A stretch of DNA of 11,161 bases from an uncultured Oscillospiraceae bacterium (GCA_944385455.1 CALWXI010000048.1:1-11161); one strand, 5' to 3'; shown: positions 1 to 6,718, counted from the first letter of the stretch. Translations and numbers: made by a program. The notes: generated by a model not told the origin, from the sequence alone.

Positions 1-102
1 GAAGGAGGTGGTGATGGCCATGGTGGAGCACATGCCCAGCACCTGCACCAGAACGGGGTTCTGGGTCAGGAGGCCCTCCATAAACTGCTTTTTCAGATTC
101 AT
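1..102 (-). CDS. rnfE: RnfE, Rnf complex membrane subunit (N-terminal part only)
   Basis: Only the first 34 codons lie in the window; the gene continues past base 1. The visible N terminus (MNLKKQFMEGLLTQNPVLVQ, then VLGMCSTMAITTSF) matches the start of RnfE/NqrD-type proteins: a short cytoplasmic helix ending in TQNPV, then the first membrane helix. RnfE is an integral membrane subunit of the ferredoxin:NAD+ oxidoreductase and, with RnfA, forms the core that holds a membrane-embedded iron-sulfur centre (family knowledge). The ATG at 102-100 is preceded by AAGGGAGG at a suitable distance. The gene starts 19 bases after the rnfG stop, in the expected clostridial order C-D-G-E; rnfA and rnfB should follow outside the window. 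The identification is firm despite the truncation because of motif and position. Confidence 0.9.
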   Translation of the reverse strand, partial: MNLKKQFMEGLLTQNPVLVQVLGMCSTMAITTSF

Positions 103-121
103 ACTCTCACGTCCTCCCTTC

Positions 122-757
122 TCAGCCGATGGCGGCGGCCACGGCCAGCGCGGTGTTGACGCCGGTGGTGATGCCCCGGGTGGTTACGGTGGCGCCGGTG
201 ATGGCCTCCACATTGGTGCCCACGGCGAGGGTGCCGTCAGCGGCGGCGCTCTTGCCGATAAACTGCTCCAGCACGCCCACGCCGCTGGGCAGAGGCTCGT
301 TTTCAGTGATCTTGGTGCCGATGCCGGCGGTCTCAGCGCTGTCGACGACGGAGACGCCGGTGACGGCGCCGTCGGCGTCCACGCCCACCATCATCTCGAT
401 GTTGCCCTGGGAGCCGGAGGCCACCACCTTGATGGCGTAGCCCGCGGCGGCGCCGCCGGCCTGGACCTCATAGGCCTCGGTAACGGTTCCGCCGGCGCCG
501 GCAGCGGCGGCGTTCATCTCTTCGGTGATCTCCAGGGCGTCGGAGAAGGTGCTGCCCTCGGGATCGGCCACCACGGCCTTCATGGCCGTCTCGGTCTTTT
601 CCTTGTTGATGGCGGCGATGTTGGGTGCGGTGACCTGGTTGACCAGGCCCAGCAGGCCCGCCACGATCACGCAGGTTACAAACAGTGTCACGGTCAGCGT
701 GATGATGTACTTGGGGTCCATATCGACCTTTTCCTTGGTCTTGACTTCGTTACTCAT
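122..757 (-). CDS. rnfG: RnfG, FMN-carrying subunit of the Rnf complex
   Basis: This 211-residue protein has one N-terminal membrane helix (about residues 17-40) followed by an extracytoplasmic FMN-binding domain. RnfG carries covalently bound FMN and passes electrons within the Rnf complex, which oxidises reduced ferredoxin, reduces NAD+ and pumps Na+ or H+. The flavinylation motif TGATVTT is at residues 187-193, with Thr190 the expected attachment residue. The family motif ETAGIGTK is at 142-149. An Ala/Gly-rich stretch (about 82-105) precedes the core domain. The ATG overlaps the rnfD stop as ATGA (754-757), and its AAGGAGG ribosome site lies inside the end of rnfD, so translation is probably coupled. 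No key residue is missing. Confidence 0.96.
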   Translation of the reverse strand: MSNEVKTKEKVDMDPKYIITLTVTLFVTCVIVAGLLGLVNQVTAPNIAAINKEKTETAMKAVVADPEGSTFSDALEITEEMNAAAAGAGGTVTEAYEVQAGGAAAGYAIKVVASGSQGNIEMMVGVDADGAVTGVSVVDSAETAGIGTKITENEPLPSGVGVLEQFIGKSAAADGTLAVGTNVEAITGATVTTRGITTGVNTALAVAAAIG

Positions 758-1770
758 TTCGCAGCCGCCTCCTTCTTATCGGATTTTACGACGCCAAAAC
801 GAGCGGGCTTGGTGTACTTGTCGATGAGAGCCACGCACAGGTTCATCACCATGATGGAGTAGCAGACGCCCTCGTTATAGGAGCCGAAGTAACGGATCAG
901 CACGGTGAACAGGCCGCAGCCGATGCCGAAGATCAGCTGGCCCTTCTTGGTCACGGGAGAAGTGGCATAGTCGGTGGCCATGAAGAAGGCGCCCAGCATG
1001 AGGCCGCCGCCGAACACGCTGTAGAGCATCCACTCCAGCCCGCTGCCGGCCTTGGGGAACAGGAAGCTCAGCACGGCCACGGTGGCGATGTAGGCCACGG
1101 GGGTCTGCCAGTTGATGACCTTGCGGAACAGCAGGTAGGCGCCGCCGATGAGGAGCATCAGCACGGACACCTCGCCCAGAGAGCCGCCGATCTTGCCCAT
1201 GAACATGTCGCTCACGGAGTAGGTGCTCATGAGGGTCTCCATGTCGCCGCTCTTGAGGTAGGCCATGGGAGTGGCGGCGGTGACGATGTCGGCGGTGGAG
1301 CCGAACAGGGGCGCCTTCTCACCGGGGGCGATCCAGGTGGTCATGATGCTGGCATAGCTGCCCACCAGGAACGCGCGGCCTGCCAGGGCGGGGTTGACAA
1401 AGTTCTTGCCGATGCCGCCGAAGAGCTGCTTGACCACAACGATGGCGAAGAAATCGCCGATGAGGATGGTCCAGTAGGGGGTGGTGACGGGGCTGACGAA
1501 GGCCAGCAGCATGCCGGTCACCACGGAGCTCAGATCCGCGATGGACTGAGGCTTTTTCATCAGGGTACGGTAGAGCCACTCCCAGAACATGCAGCCCACC
1601 ACGGAGACCACGGTCAGCGTCAGCGCCTTGAAGCCGAACATCACCACGGCCCAGATCAGGGCGGGCAGCATGGCGATGATGACGTCCAGCATGATGGAGC
1701 GGGTGGTCTCGGAGCCACGGATGTGGGGGGAAGAAGTGGCGATGAGTTTCAGATTCTTATAGTCCGTCAT
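754..1770 (-). CDS. rnfD: RnfD, membrane flavin subunit of the Rnf complex
   Basis: This 338-residue polytopic membrane protein of the NqrB/RnfD family carries the second FMN of the Rnf electron path. Family signatures are SSPHIRG (13-19), GGIGKNFVNPALAGRAF (118-134), FFMATDYATSPVTKKGQ (262-278) and IRYFGSYNEGV (292-302). The flavinylation site normally read as S/T-G-A-T appears as TAATP (164-168), keeping the acceptor Thr167 but with Ala for Gly. About nine hydrophobic segments are visible. The start ATG overlaps the rnfC stop (ATGA, 1767-1770), with AAGGAGG inside rnfC. The C terminus ends DKKEAAAK, which in DNA also supplies the rnfG ribosome site. Confidence 0.96.
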   Translation of the reverse strand: MTDYKNLKLIATSSPHIRGSETTRSIMLDVIIAMLPALIWAVVMFGFKALTLTVVSVVGCMFWEWLYRTLMKKPQSIADLSSVVTGMLLAFVSPVTTPYWTILIGDFFAIVVVKQLFGGIGKNFVNPALAGRAFLVGSYASIMTTWIAPGEKAPLFGSTADIVTAATPMAYLKSGDMETLMSTYSVSDMFMGKIGGSLGEVSVLMLLIGGAYLLFRKVINWQTPVAYIATVAVLSFLFPKAGSGLEWMLYSVFGGGLMLGAFFMATDYATSPVTKKGQLIFGIGCGLFTVLIRYFGSYNEGVCYSIMVMNLCVALIDKYTKPARFGVVKSDKKEAAAK

Positions 1771-3140
1771 TTGTTTGCGGCCTCCTTCTTCTCTTCAGCA
1801 GCCTTCTTGGCCTCGGCGGCAGCCTTGTCGGCGGCCATCTTGTCCTTGAGCTTCTGCTTGCCATACTTGAACATATGGGTCAGATGCACCCGGGCGGGGC
1901 AGGCGTACGCGCAGGCGCCGCACTCCATGCAGTCCATGATGTGGGCGTCGTTGAGCTCGTCGAGCATGTTCTTGGAGGCGTACTGATACATGAACAGGGG
2001 CTCCAGATGCATGGGGCAGGCGGCCACGCACTTGCCGCAGCGGATGCACTGGGGATGCTCCACGGTCTGCTCCTCGTTCTCGCAGAACGCCAGGATCGCG
2101 CCGGTGCCCTTGCCCACGGAGACGTCGGCGGTGTACTGGGCCATGCCCATCATGGGGCCGCCGGCCACCAGCTTGTAGGTCTTGTCGTTGAGACCGCCGC
2201 AGGCGTCGAACAGGCAGGAGAAGGGGGTGCCGATGGGGCATTCCAGATTCTTGGGCTCCACCACGCCGGAGCCGGACACGGTGACCACCTTGTTCACCAC
2301 GGGCATGCCCTGGGTGATGGCGCGGAAGATGGCGCAGGTGGTGTTGATGTTGAACACGGCGCAGCCGATGTTGGCGGGCAGACCGCCGGGAGGCACCTGC
2401 TTGCCGGTGATGGCCTGGCACAGCTGTTTTTCACCGCCCTGGGGGTAACGGCAGTGGAGGGGCTCCACCACCACGGGGGCCTTCTGGGCGGCGATGACCT
2501 GATTCCTGGAGTCGATGCCGTTTTGCTTGTTGTCCTCCACGCCGATGATGACCTTGTCCACGCCGAACATCTTGGCCAGATACTTGGCGCCGCCGATGAT
2601 CTCCTCGGGACGCTCCAGCATGGTGCGGTGGTCGCCGGTGATGTAGGGCTCGCACTCGGCACCGTTGATGATGACGGTGTCCACCTTGCCGATGCCGCTG
2701 GTGATCTTCACATGGGTGGGGAAGGTCGCGCCGCCCATACCCACGATGCCGGCGTTCTTCACCATCTCCACCATCTCGTCCACGCTGAGGGCGTCGGGAT
2801 CGGCGGGAGCCTGGACTTCCTCGCTGAGCTCATTCTGGAAGTCGTTCTCGATGACCACGGACATCATGTCGCCGCCCATGGTGTAGGGCCGGGGCTCCAC
2901 CACCTTCACCGTGCCGGACACGCTGGCATGGATGGGGGCGCCCAGACCATGGAACTCGCCGATCTTCTGGCCCACCTTCACGTGGTCCCCGGCCTTGACC
3001 AGGGGCGTACAGGGTGCGCCAAAGTGCATCGACATGGGGATGACCACCTCCGCCGGCGGAGCCAGCTGCTCGATGGCCTTTTCATTGGTCGCGGCCTTCA
3101 TGTCGTTGGGATGAACGCCGCCAAAGAAAGCTTGTGCCAT
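1767..3140 (-). CDS. rnfC: RnfC, NADH- and Fe-S-binding peripheral subunit of Rnf
   Basis: This 457-residue subunit is the NAD+-reducing side of the Rnf complex at the cytoplasmic membrane face. Visible domains are an N-terminal barrel-like region starting AFFGGVHPNDMK, a Rossmann-like FMN/NADH region with GIVGMGGATFPTHVK (131-145) and AECEPYI (161-167), and two 4Fe-4S motifs. These are CIRCGKCVAACP (Cys365, 368, 371, 375) and CMECGACAYACP (Cys404, 407, 410, 414). The tail (430-457) is Lys/Ala/Glu-rich. I chose the ATG at 3140-3138 because GAGGTG lies 6 bases before it and the family starts here. The frame stays open to an ATG at 3239, but that would add 33 unrelated residues and would begin at about the transcript start. 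First gene of the operon; its promoter is at 3252-3280. Confidence 0.96.
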   Translation of the reverse strand: MAQAFFGGVHPNDMKAATNEKAIEQLAPPAEVVIPMSMHFGAPCTPLVKAGDHVKVGQKIGEFHGLGAPIHASVSGTVKVVEPRPYTMGGDMMSVVIENDFQNELSEEVQAPADPDALSVDEMVEMVKNAGIVGMGGATFPTHVKITSGIGKVDTVIINGAECEPYITGDHRTMLERPEEIIGGAKYLAKMFGVDKVIIGVEDNKQNGIDSRNQVIAAQKAPVVVEPLHCRYPQGGEKQLCQAITGKQVPPGGLPANIGCAVFNINTTCAIFRAITQGMPVVNKVVTVSGSGVVEPKNLECPIGTPFSCLFDACGGLNDKTYKLVAGGPMMGMAQYTADVSVGKGTGAILAFCENEEQTVEHPQCIRCGKCVAACPMHLEPLFMYQYASKNMLDELNDAHIMDCMECGACAYACPARVHLTHMFKYGKQKLKDKMAADKAAAEAKKAAEEKKEAANK

Positions 3141-3179
3141 TGTCTTCACCTCATTTTTACTCCTTGATAGCCGGCCAGA

Positions 3180-3223
3180 CGCGCACAGCGCCCCATCCAC
3201 CGGCGGGACGGGGCGTGCTTGCG
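3180..3223 (-). promoter_or_regulatory. Hairpin in the rnfC mRNA leader
   Basis: Between the predicted rnf start site (about 3245) and the rnfC ribosome site, the RNA can form a strong hairpin. The inner stem pairs 3190-3198 with 3206-3214 (nine pairs, one G-U) over a 7-base loop. It extends outward through 3183-3186 with 3215-3218, across a 3-base bulge, and through 3180-3182 with 3221-3223. There is no U run after it, so it is not an intrinsic terminator. It may stabilise the message or influence initiation; no known riboswitch class was recognised. Confidence 0.5.
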
Positions 3224-3251
3224 CCGACGACACTACCACATACTGCGCCTC

Positions 3252-3280
3252 ATTCTACACCAATCTTCAAAAAATGTCCA
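3252..3280 (-). promoter_or_regulatory. Predicted sigma-A promoter of the rnf operon
   Basis: Read on the minus strand, TGGACA (3280-3275) and TAGAAT (3257-3252) are separated by exactly 17 bases. Each hexamer matches the consensus at five of six positions. The predicted start is near 3245, giving a leader of about 105 bases before rnfC. A-rich tracts directly upstream could serve as UP elements. Confidence 0.7.
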
Positions 3281-3350
3281 GACTGTGAACGGCATTTTTT
3301 ATGGAAAAAACCGCTTTTTTTCTGTTGTTTTTATGACTTTTGGCGATTTT
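3269..3350. other. AT-rich segment with phased A/T tracts
   Basis: Runs of four to six A or T occur at 3269-3274, 3295-3300, 3305-3310, 3315-3321, 3328-3332, 3338-3341 and 3347-3350. From the second run on, their centres lie about 9-12 bases apart, near the helical repeat. Such phasing usually gives intrinsic bending. The segment lies between and partly over the divergent rnf and DUF975 promoters and contrasts strongly with the GC-rich surroundings. It contains no gene. Confidence 0.55.
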
Positions 3351-3392
3351 CACATGTTCCACAAAAATCCCCCGGCCCCCAGCGGCCCTCCC

Positions 3393-3421
3393 TTGTCAAT
3401 TCCGCCGAAACGTGGTACACT
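3393..3421 (+). promoter_or_regulatory. Predicted promoter of the DUF975 gene
   Basis: TTGTCA (3393-3398) and TACACT (3416-3421) are separated by 17 bases, with TGG directly before the -10 hexamer (extended -10). The start is predicted near 3428, about 55 bases before the ATG at 3483. Confidence 0.75.
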
Positions 3422-3482
3422 GTTCTCATATCCCCGCCATTTCCGCGGGATGAACGATTTTTCTGCAAGAGAGGTAGAGCCC

Positions 3483-4271
3483 ATGACCCCAAACTTCAGC
3501 CGTCCCGCCCGGAAGCGGGCCGCCCGGGAGCTGCTGCGCACGGCGCAGGTCTCTCCCATCGCCATAACGGCGGTGTATATCCTGCTGCTGATCGCCCTGG
3601 ATCTGCTGGATGCCGTCAGCGACGGCGCCGGCGCGCTGTCCATCTTCATCGCCCTTCTGGCGATGCTGCTGGGTACGGTGCTGGGCGCGGGCTACACGCT
3701 GTACTGCATGGCCGTGTCCCGGGGAGAGCGGGCGGAATTCCTGACCCTGTTCGATGGATTCTCCCTGGCGGGGAGGATCATCGGACTGCACCTGCTCATC
3801 GGCGTTCTCGTCGGTCTTTGGAGCCTGCTGTTCGTCATCCCCGGCATCGTGGCCTTCTACCGCTACCGGTTCGCGCCCCTCTATCTTTATGAGCACCCTG
3901 AACGCGGTATTCTGGAAGCCCTGCAGGAGAGCTGCCGCCTGACCCGGGGCTTCAAGGCCTCCCTCTTCGCCCTGGACCTGAGCTATCTGGGCTGGGGGCT
4001 TGTGGCATACCTGCCCTCCGTGGTGGTAAACTTCATCTACTATAACCGCCTGGCCCTGAACACCTTCAGCGGCGTCCCCGAGGCGGTGGTCCTTCCCGGC
4101 GTCCTGGGAGCCATCCCGTCCTGGGGCTGGGTGCTGATCCACGGGATCTGGCTGCTGGCGGCGGCTCCCTTCTTCCTGCCCCACTACCAGTGCGTGGAGA
4201 TTTCCTACTATGAGACGGCCAAGGGCGGCGATGCGGCCCGGCCGGACCCCGACGGTCTGGGCGGCCTGTGA
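3483..4271 (+). CDS. DUF975-family integral membrane protein
   Basis: This 262-residue polytopic membrane protein matches the DUF975 family, whose biochemical role is unknown. Hydrophobic segments lie at about 26-44, 51-75, 98-125, 160-185, 200-211 and 215-233. Family-like features are LLFVIPGIVAFYRYRFAP (115-132), an amphipathic ES-CRLTRGFKASLFALDLSYL segment (149-169) followed by GWGL, and a C-terminal SYYETAK (241-247). A Gly/Pro/Asp-rich tail of 15 residues ends the protein. The ATG at 3483 was chosen because GAGAGG lies 8 bases upstream and the promoter start is at about 3428. The frame is open from 3219, but that part is intergenic, and an in-frame ATG at 3450 lacks a spaced ribosome site. 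It appears to be a single-gene unit ending at the hairpin at 4287. Confidence 0.85.
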   Translation: MTPNFSRPARKRAARELLRTAQVSPIAITAVYILLLIALDLLDAVSDGAGALSIFIALLAMLLGTVLGAGYTLYCMAVSRGERAEFLTLFDGFSLAGRIIGLHLLIGVLVGLWSLLFVIPGIVAFYRYRFAPLYLYEHPERGILEALQESCRLTRGFKASLFALDLSYLGWGLVAYLPSVVVNFIYYNRLALNTFSGVPEAVVLPGVLGAIPSWGWVLIHGIWLLAAAPFFLPHYQCVEISYYETAKGGDAARPDPDGLGGL

Positions 4272-4286
4272 TCCGGAAAAACACGC

Positions 4287-4318
4287 AGAAAGCGGCGTCC
4301 CGCGGGACGTCGCTTTCT
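4287..4318. terminator. Bidirectional terminator between convergent genes
   Basis: A 14-pair stem (4287-4300 with 4305-4318, one G-U pair) closes a CGCG loop. It starts 15 bases after the DUF975 stop and ends 4 bases before the stop of the opposing ECF gene. Plus-strand RNA continues as pyrimidine-rich CTCTTC. Minus-strand RNA reaches GTGTTTTT shortly after the stem. Confidence 0.75.
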
Positions 4319-4322
4319 CTCT

Positions 4323-4862
4323 TCAACTCCCGGAAAACACCCGGCGCACCAGGGCGCTGCGCCCCAGAGCCGCCATCAGCAGGGACGATGCCGCCGCTCC
4401 AAAGACGCCCTGGACCAGGTTCCCCGGCACTCCCGGCAGTCCTCCCGTCATGGTGCCCGCCAGCAGACCGTCGTAGAGACAGTAGCCCAGGACCATCACG
4501 GCCTCCGCCGCCGTTCCCGCCGCCGCCAGGCCCCATCCTCTGCGGCCGGCCGCCCGGTAGATTCCCGCCGCCAGGGCGGCCATGGCTCCCTTGATCACCA
4601 GCGTGGCGGGGACATACACGGCATACCCCGCCAGCAGGTCCGCCAGGGCGGGGCCAAGCGCTCCCGCGGCCGCGCCCCAGACCGGCCCCAGGAGATATGC
4701 CCCCATCAGCACCACCGCGTCTCCCAGATTCACATATCCCCCCGTGGGAGAGGGGACGCGCAGCGCCATGGTCCCCGCGCAGCCTATGGCCGCCAGCACC
4801 CCCGTCAGCACCAGCATCCGGGTGCGGTCCCCCGCCTCCCGGCGCCGCAGCAGTTCTTCCAT
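4323..4862 (-). CDS. ECF transporter S component, probably for a vitamin (possibly B6)
   Basis: This 179-residue membrane protein has five to six hydrophobic segments, the usual size of an S component, the substrate-binding subunit of energy-coupling-factor transporters. The signature region runs from PTGGYVNLGDAVVLMGAYLL (39-58) through GALGPALADLLAGYAVYVPA (68-87) to TLVIKGAMA (88-96), typical of the riboflavin/HMP-like S-component group. The shared EcfA/A'/T module is not here and must be encoded elsewhere. The ATG at 4862-4860 follows a purine-rich AAGGAGAGGAAGAGAG; a second in-frame ATG is at codon 16. The gene is divergent from a MocR-type regulator with a 110-base gap. Such regulators commonly control B6 synthesis or uptake, so pyridoxal or pyridoxine is a reasonable but unproven substrate. 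A weak minus-strand -10 (TATCAT, 4903-4898) would overlap the regulator's -35. Confidence 0.85.
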   Translation of the reverse strand: MEELLRRREAGDRTRMLVLTGVLAAIGCAGTMALRVPSPTGGYVNLGDAVVLMGAYLLGPVWGAAAGALGPALADLLAGYAVYVPATLVIKGAMAALAAGIYRAAGRRGWGLAAAGTAAEAVMVLGYCLYDGLLAGTMTGGLPGVPGNLVQGVFGAAASSLLMAALGRSALVRRVFSGS

Positions 4863-4892
4863 CTCTCTTCCTCTCCTTCCGATTTCGGATGG

Positions 4893-4921
4893 TTGCCATG
4901 ATAGCGCAGTTGTGGTATAAT
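4893..4921 (+). promoter_or_regulatory. Predicted promoter of the MocR-type regulator
   Basis: TTGCCA (4893-4898) and a perfect TATAAT (4916-4921) are 17 bases apart, with TGG before the -10. The predicted start is near 4928, 45 bases before the ATG. Short dyads surround it: ATGG-N3-CCAT at 4889-4899 and TGGT-N12-ACCA at 4913-4932. These may be regulator-binding sequence shared with the divergent ECF gene. Confidence 0.8.
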
Positions 4922-4972
4922 TGAAATAACCAATTTTTAATTTTTTTATCAGGTCAGAAAGGAGGCGCCGCC

Positions 4973-6349
4973 ATGCTCACCTATGACCTGGACCAGCGGG
5001 GAACGCTGTCCCTGTATGAATACCTGTACCGCTGCATCCGCCGGGACATCCTCTCCGGAACCCTGGCGGCGGGGGAGCGGCTGCCCTCCAAGCGGCGTCT
5101 GGCGGAGCACCTTCGTCTCTCGGTGATGACGGTGGAGGGGGCGTACCGCCAGCTGGAGGCGGAGGGCTATCTCTACACCAGGCCCCGGCAGGGCTTTTTC
5201 GTCTCCCCGGTGGAACCCTCTCTGCCCGTCCCTCCCGCGCCGGCGCCCCCGGAGGAACATCCTCCGGCGTGGCGGCTGGATCTGGCCTCCAGCCAGGCCG
5301 ACGGAGGCCGATTCCCCGTTTCCACCTGGGCCCGGCTCACCCGGCAGGTGCTCTCCGAGGGCCGGACCTTTTTGGATCCGGTGCCGCCCCAGGGGCTGCC
5401 GGCACTGCGGAAGGCCATCGCGGAGAGCCTGCGCACCAGCAAGGGGATGGCCGTGTCTCCGGGACAGATCGTGGTGGGAGCGGGAGCGGAGTATCTCTAT
5501 CTCCTGCTGGCCCAGCTGCTGGGCCGGGACGCGGTGCTGGCGGTGGAGGACCCCGGCTACTCCAAGATCCGGCAGATCTACGGCAAGTGGGGCCTCACCT
5601 GCCGCCCGGTGCCTCTGGACGGCCAGGGCATGGACCCCGCCGCCCTGGCCGCCTCCGGGGCGAGGGCGGCGCACCTGTCCCCCTCCCAGCACTACCCCAC
5701 CGGCATCGTCACGCCCATCGCCCGGCGGCAGTCGCTGCTGCGGTGGGCGGAGGACACCGGCGGCGTCATCATCGAGGACGACTACGACAGCGAGTTCCGC
5801 TTCACCGGCCGTCCCCTGCCCACCCTGCAGAGCATCGACACCGGCGGCCGCGTGGTGTATCTCAACACCTTCTCCCAGACCCTCTCCCCCTCTCTGCGCA
5901 TGGGCTTTCTGGTGCTGCCGCCGGCCCTGGCGGACCGGTACCGCCGGGAGCTGAGCTTTTATGCCTGCACGGTGCCCGCGCTGGAGCAGCACGTGCTGGC
6001 CCGGTTCCTCTCCGGCGGCTTCTATGACCGGCATCTGTCCCGGCTGCGCAAGGAATACCGTGCCCGGCGGGCGGCGGTGCTGGAGGCCTTCCGGACCGGG
6101 ATCCCCGCGGGACGCGTGGAGGACCGGGGGGCGGGGCTCCACTTCCTGCTGCGGCTGGACACCGCGCTCTCCGACGAAACGCTTCTGGCCCGGGCAAAGG
6201 AGCTGGGCGTGCACCTGCGGTTCCTCTCCTCCTGCACGGCGCTGCCGGAGCACCGGACGCCCCATGTGCTGGTGGTGAGCTACGCCGCCCTGGACGCGGA
6301 CCGGCTGCCCCAGGCGGTGTCGCTGCTGAACGAGATCCTGCGGCCATGA
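4973..6349 (+). CDS. MocR-type GntR/aminotransferase regulator lacking the PLP lysine
   Basis: This 458-residue protein has an N-terminal GntR winged helix (about 11-78, including ERLPSKRRLAEHLRLSVMTV), a Pro-rich linker (79-100) and a class I aminotransferase-fold domain (about 101-455). In this family the second domain binds PLP and senses B6 or amino compounds. Fold motifs are present: AGAEYLYLLLAQLLG (170-184), SPSQHYPTG (236-244) and IIEDDYDSEFRF (266-277). The motif that should read TFSK is TFSQTLSPSLRMG (299-311), so the Schiff-base lysine is replaced by Gln302 (CAG at 5876-5878). The C-terminal substrate arginine of GabR also has no obvious match near LVVSYAAL (433-440). AAAGGAGG lies 7 bases before the ATG. 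It probably controls the divergent ECF gene and itself. The frame is intact, so this is unlikely to be a decaying gene. Confidence 0.9.
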   Translation: MLTYDLDQRGTLSLYEYLYRCIRRDILSGTLAAGERLPSKRRLAEHLRLSVMTVEGAYRQLEAEGYLYTRPRQGFFVSPVEPSLPVPPAPAPPEEHPPAWRLDLASSQADGGRFPVSTWARLTRQVLSEGRTFLDPVPPQGLPALRKAIAESLRTSKGMAVSPGQIVVGAGAEYLYLLLAQLLGRDAVLAVEDPGYSKIRQIYGKWGLTCRPVPLDGQGMDPAALAASGARAAHLSPSQHYPTGIVTPIARRQSLLRWAEDTGGVIIEDDYDSEFRFTGRPLPTLQSIDTGGRVVYLNTFSQTLSPSLRMGFLVLPPALADRYRRELSFYACTVPALEQHVLARFLSGGFYDRHLSRLRKEYRARRAAVLEAFRTGIPAGRVEDRGAGLHFLLRLDTALSDETLLARAKELGVHLRFLSSCTALPEHRTPHVLVVSYAALDADRLPQAVSLLNEILRP

Positions 6350-6351
6350 CG

Positions 6352-6390
6352 AAAAGGGAGCCGCCCGCGCAGCGCGGGCGGCTCCCTTTT
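6352..6390. terminator. Strong bidirectional terminator
   Basis: An 18-pair perfect stem (6352-6369 with 6373-6390) closes a CAG loop. The A run at its base on one side and the T run on the other let it work on both strands. It lies between the regulator stop (6349) and the thioredoxin stop (6401). Confidence 0.92.
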
Positions 6391-6400
6391 TCTGTTGTCG

Positions 6401-6718
6401 TCACAGGTACTGATCCAGCACTCCGGTAAACACGCCGGCGGGCATGGCGCCCACCTTCCGGGCCACCTCTCTGCCGTCCTTCAGGAACACCACCGTGGGA
6501 ATCTGCATCACACCGAACTGCCGGGCCAGCTCCGGCTCCTCATCCACGTTGACCTTGCCCACCAGGACCCGGCCCTCGTACCGCTCCGCGATCTCCTCGA
6601 TCACCGGAGAGAGCATCTTGCAGGGGCCGCACCAGTCGGCCCAGAAGTCCACCATCACCAGGGACTCGTTTCCAACGGCCTGCGCAAAATCCGCTGTTTT
6701 GAAATGCTTGACTGCCAT
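6401..6718 (-). CDS. trxA: Thioredoxin
   Basis: This is a 105-residue cytoplasmic dithiol-disulfide oxidoreductase of normal family length. The active site WCGPC is at 29-33 (Cys30, Cys33) within VDFWADWCGPCKMLSPVIEE, the buried Asp24 precedes it, and the cis-proline motif QIPTVVF is at 72-78 (Pro74). The protein starts directly with the thioredoxin fold and has no signal peptide. The start ATG (6718-6716) follows AAGGAG at about 10 bases. It lies 80 bases downstream of the thioredoxin-reductase-like gene on the same strand. That gap is AT-rich with TAAAAT-like sequences but no well-spaced promoter, so it is probably transcribed at least partly with the upstream genes and ends at the 6352-6390 hairpin. 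The neighbouring flavoprotein is the likely reductant. Confidence 0.97.
   Translation of the reverse strand: MAVKHFKTADFAQAVGNESLVMVDFWADWCGPCKMLSPVIEEIAERYEGRVLVGKVNVDEEPELARQFGVMQIPTVVFLKDGREVARKVGAMPAGVFTGVLDQYL

Noticed and set aside
3149..3157. Two-codon upstream frame (ATG AGG TGA) before rnfC with its own AAGGAG
   Set aside because: The ATG arises within the rnfC ribosome-site region and probably occurs by chance; there is no further support for an attenuating mini-gene.
1875..3167. 430-codon open frame on the plus strand opposite rnfC
   Set aside because: His/Gly/Ala-rich translation without any motif, fully antisense to a clear rnfC gene.
3141..3239. 33-residue N-terminal extension of RnfC from an upstream ATG at 3239
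   Set aside because: It is not RnfC-like, starts at about the predicted transcript start without a ribosome site, and a proper GAGGTG site precedes the internal ATG at 3140.
3283..3355. Possible Rex (NADH-sensing) operator near the rnf promoter
   Set aside because: Only separate TGTGAA-like and TTCACA-like halves about 65 bases apart were found, not the closely spaced palindrome Rex needs.
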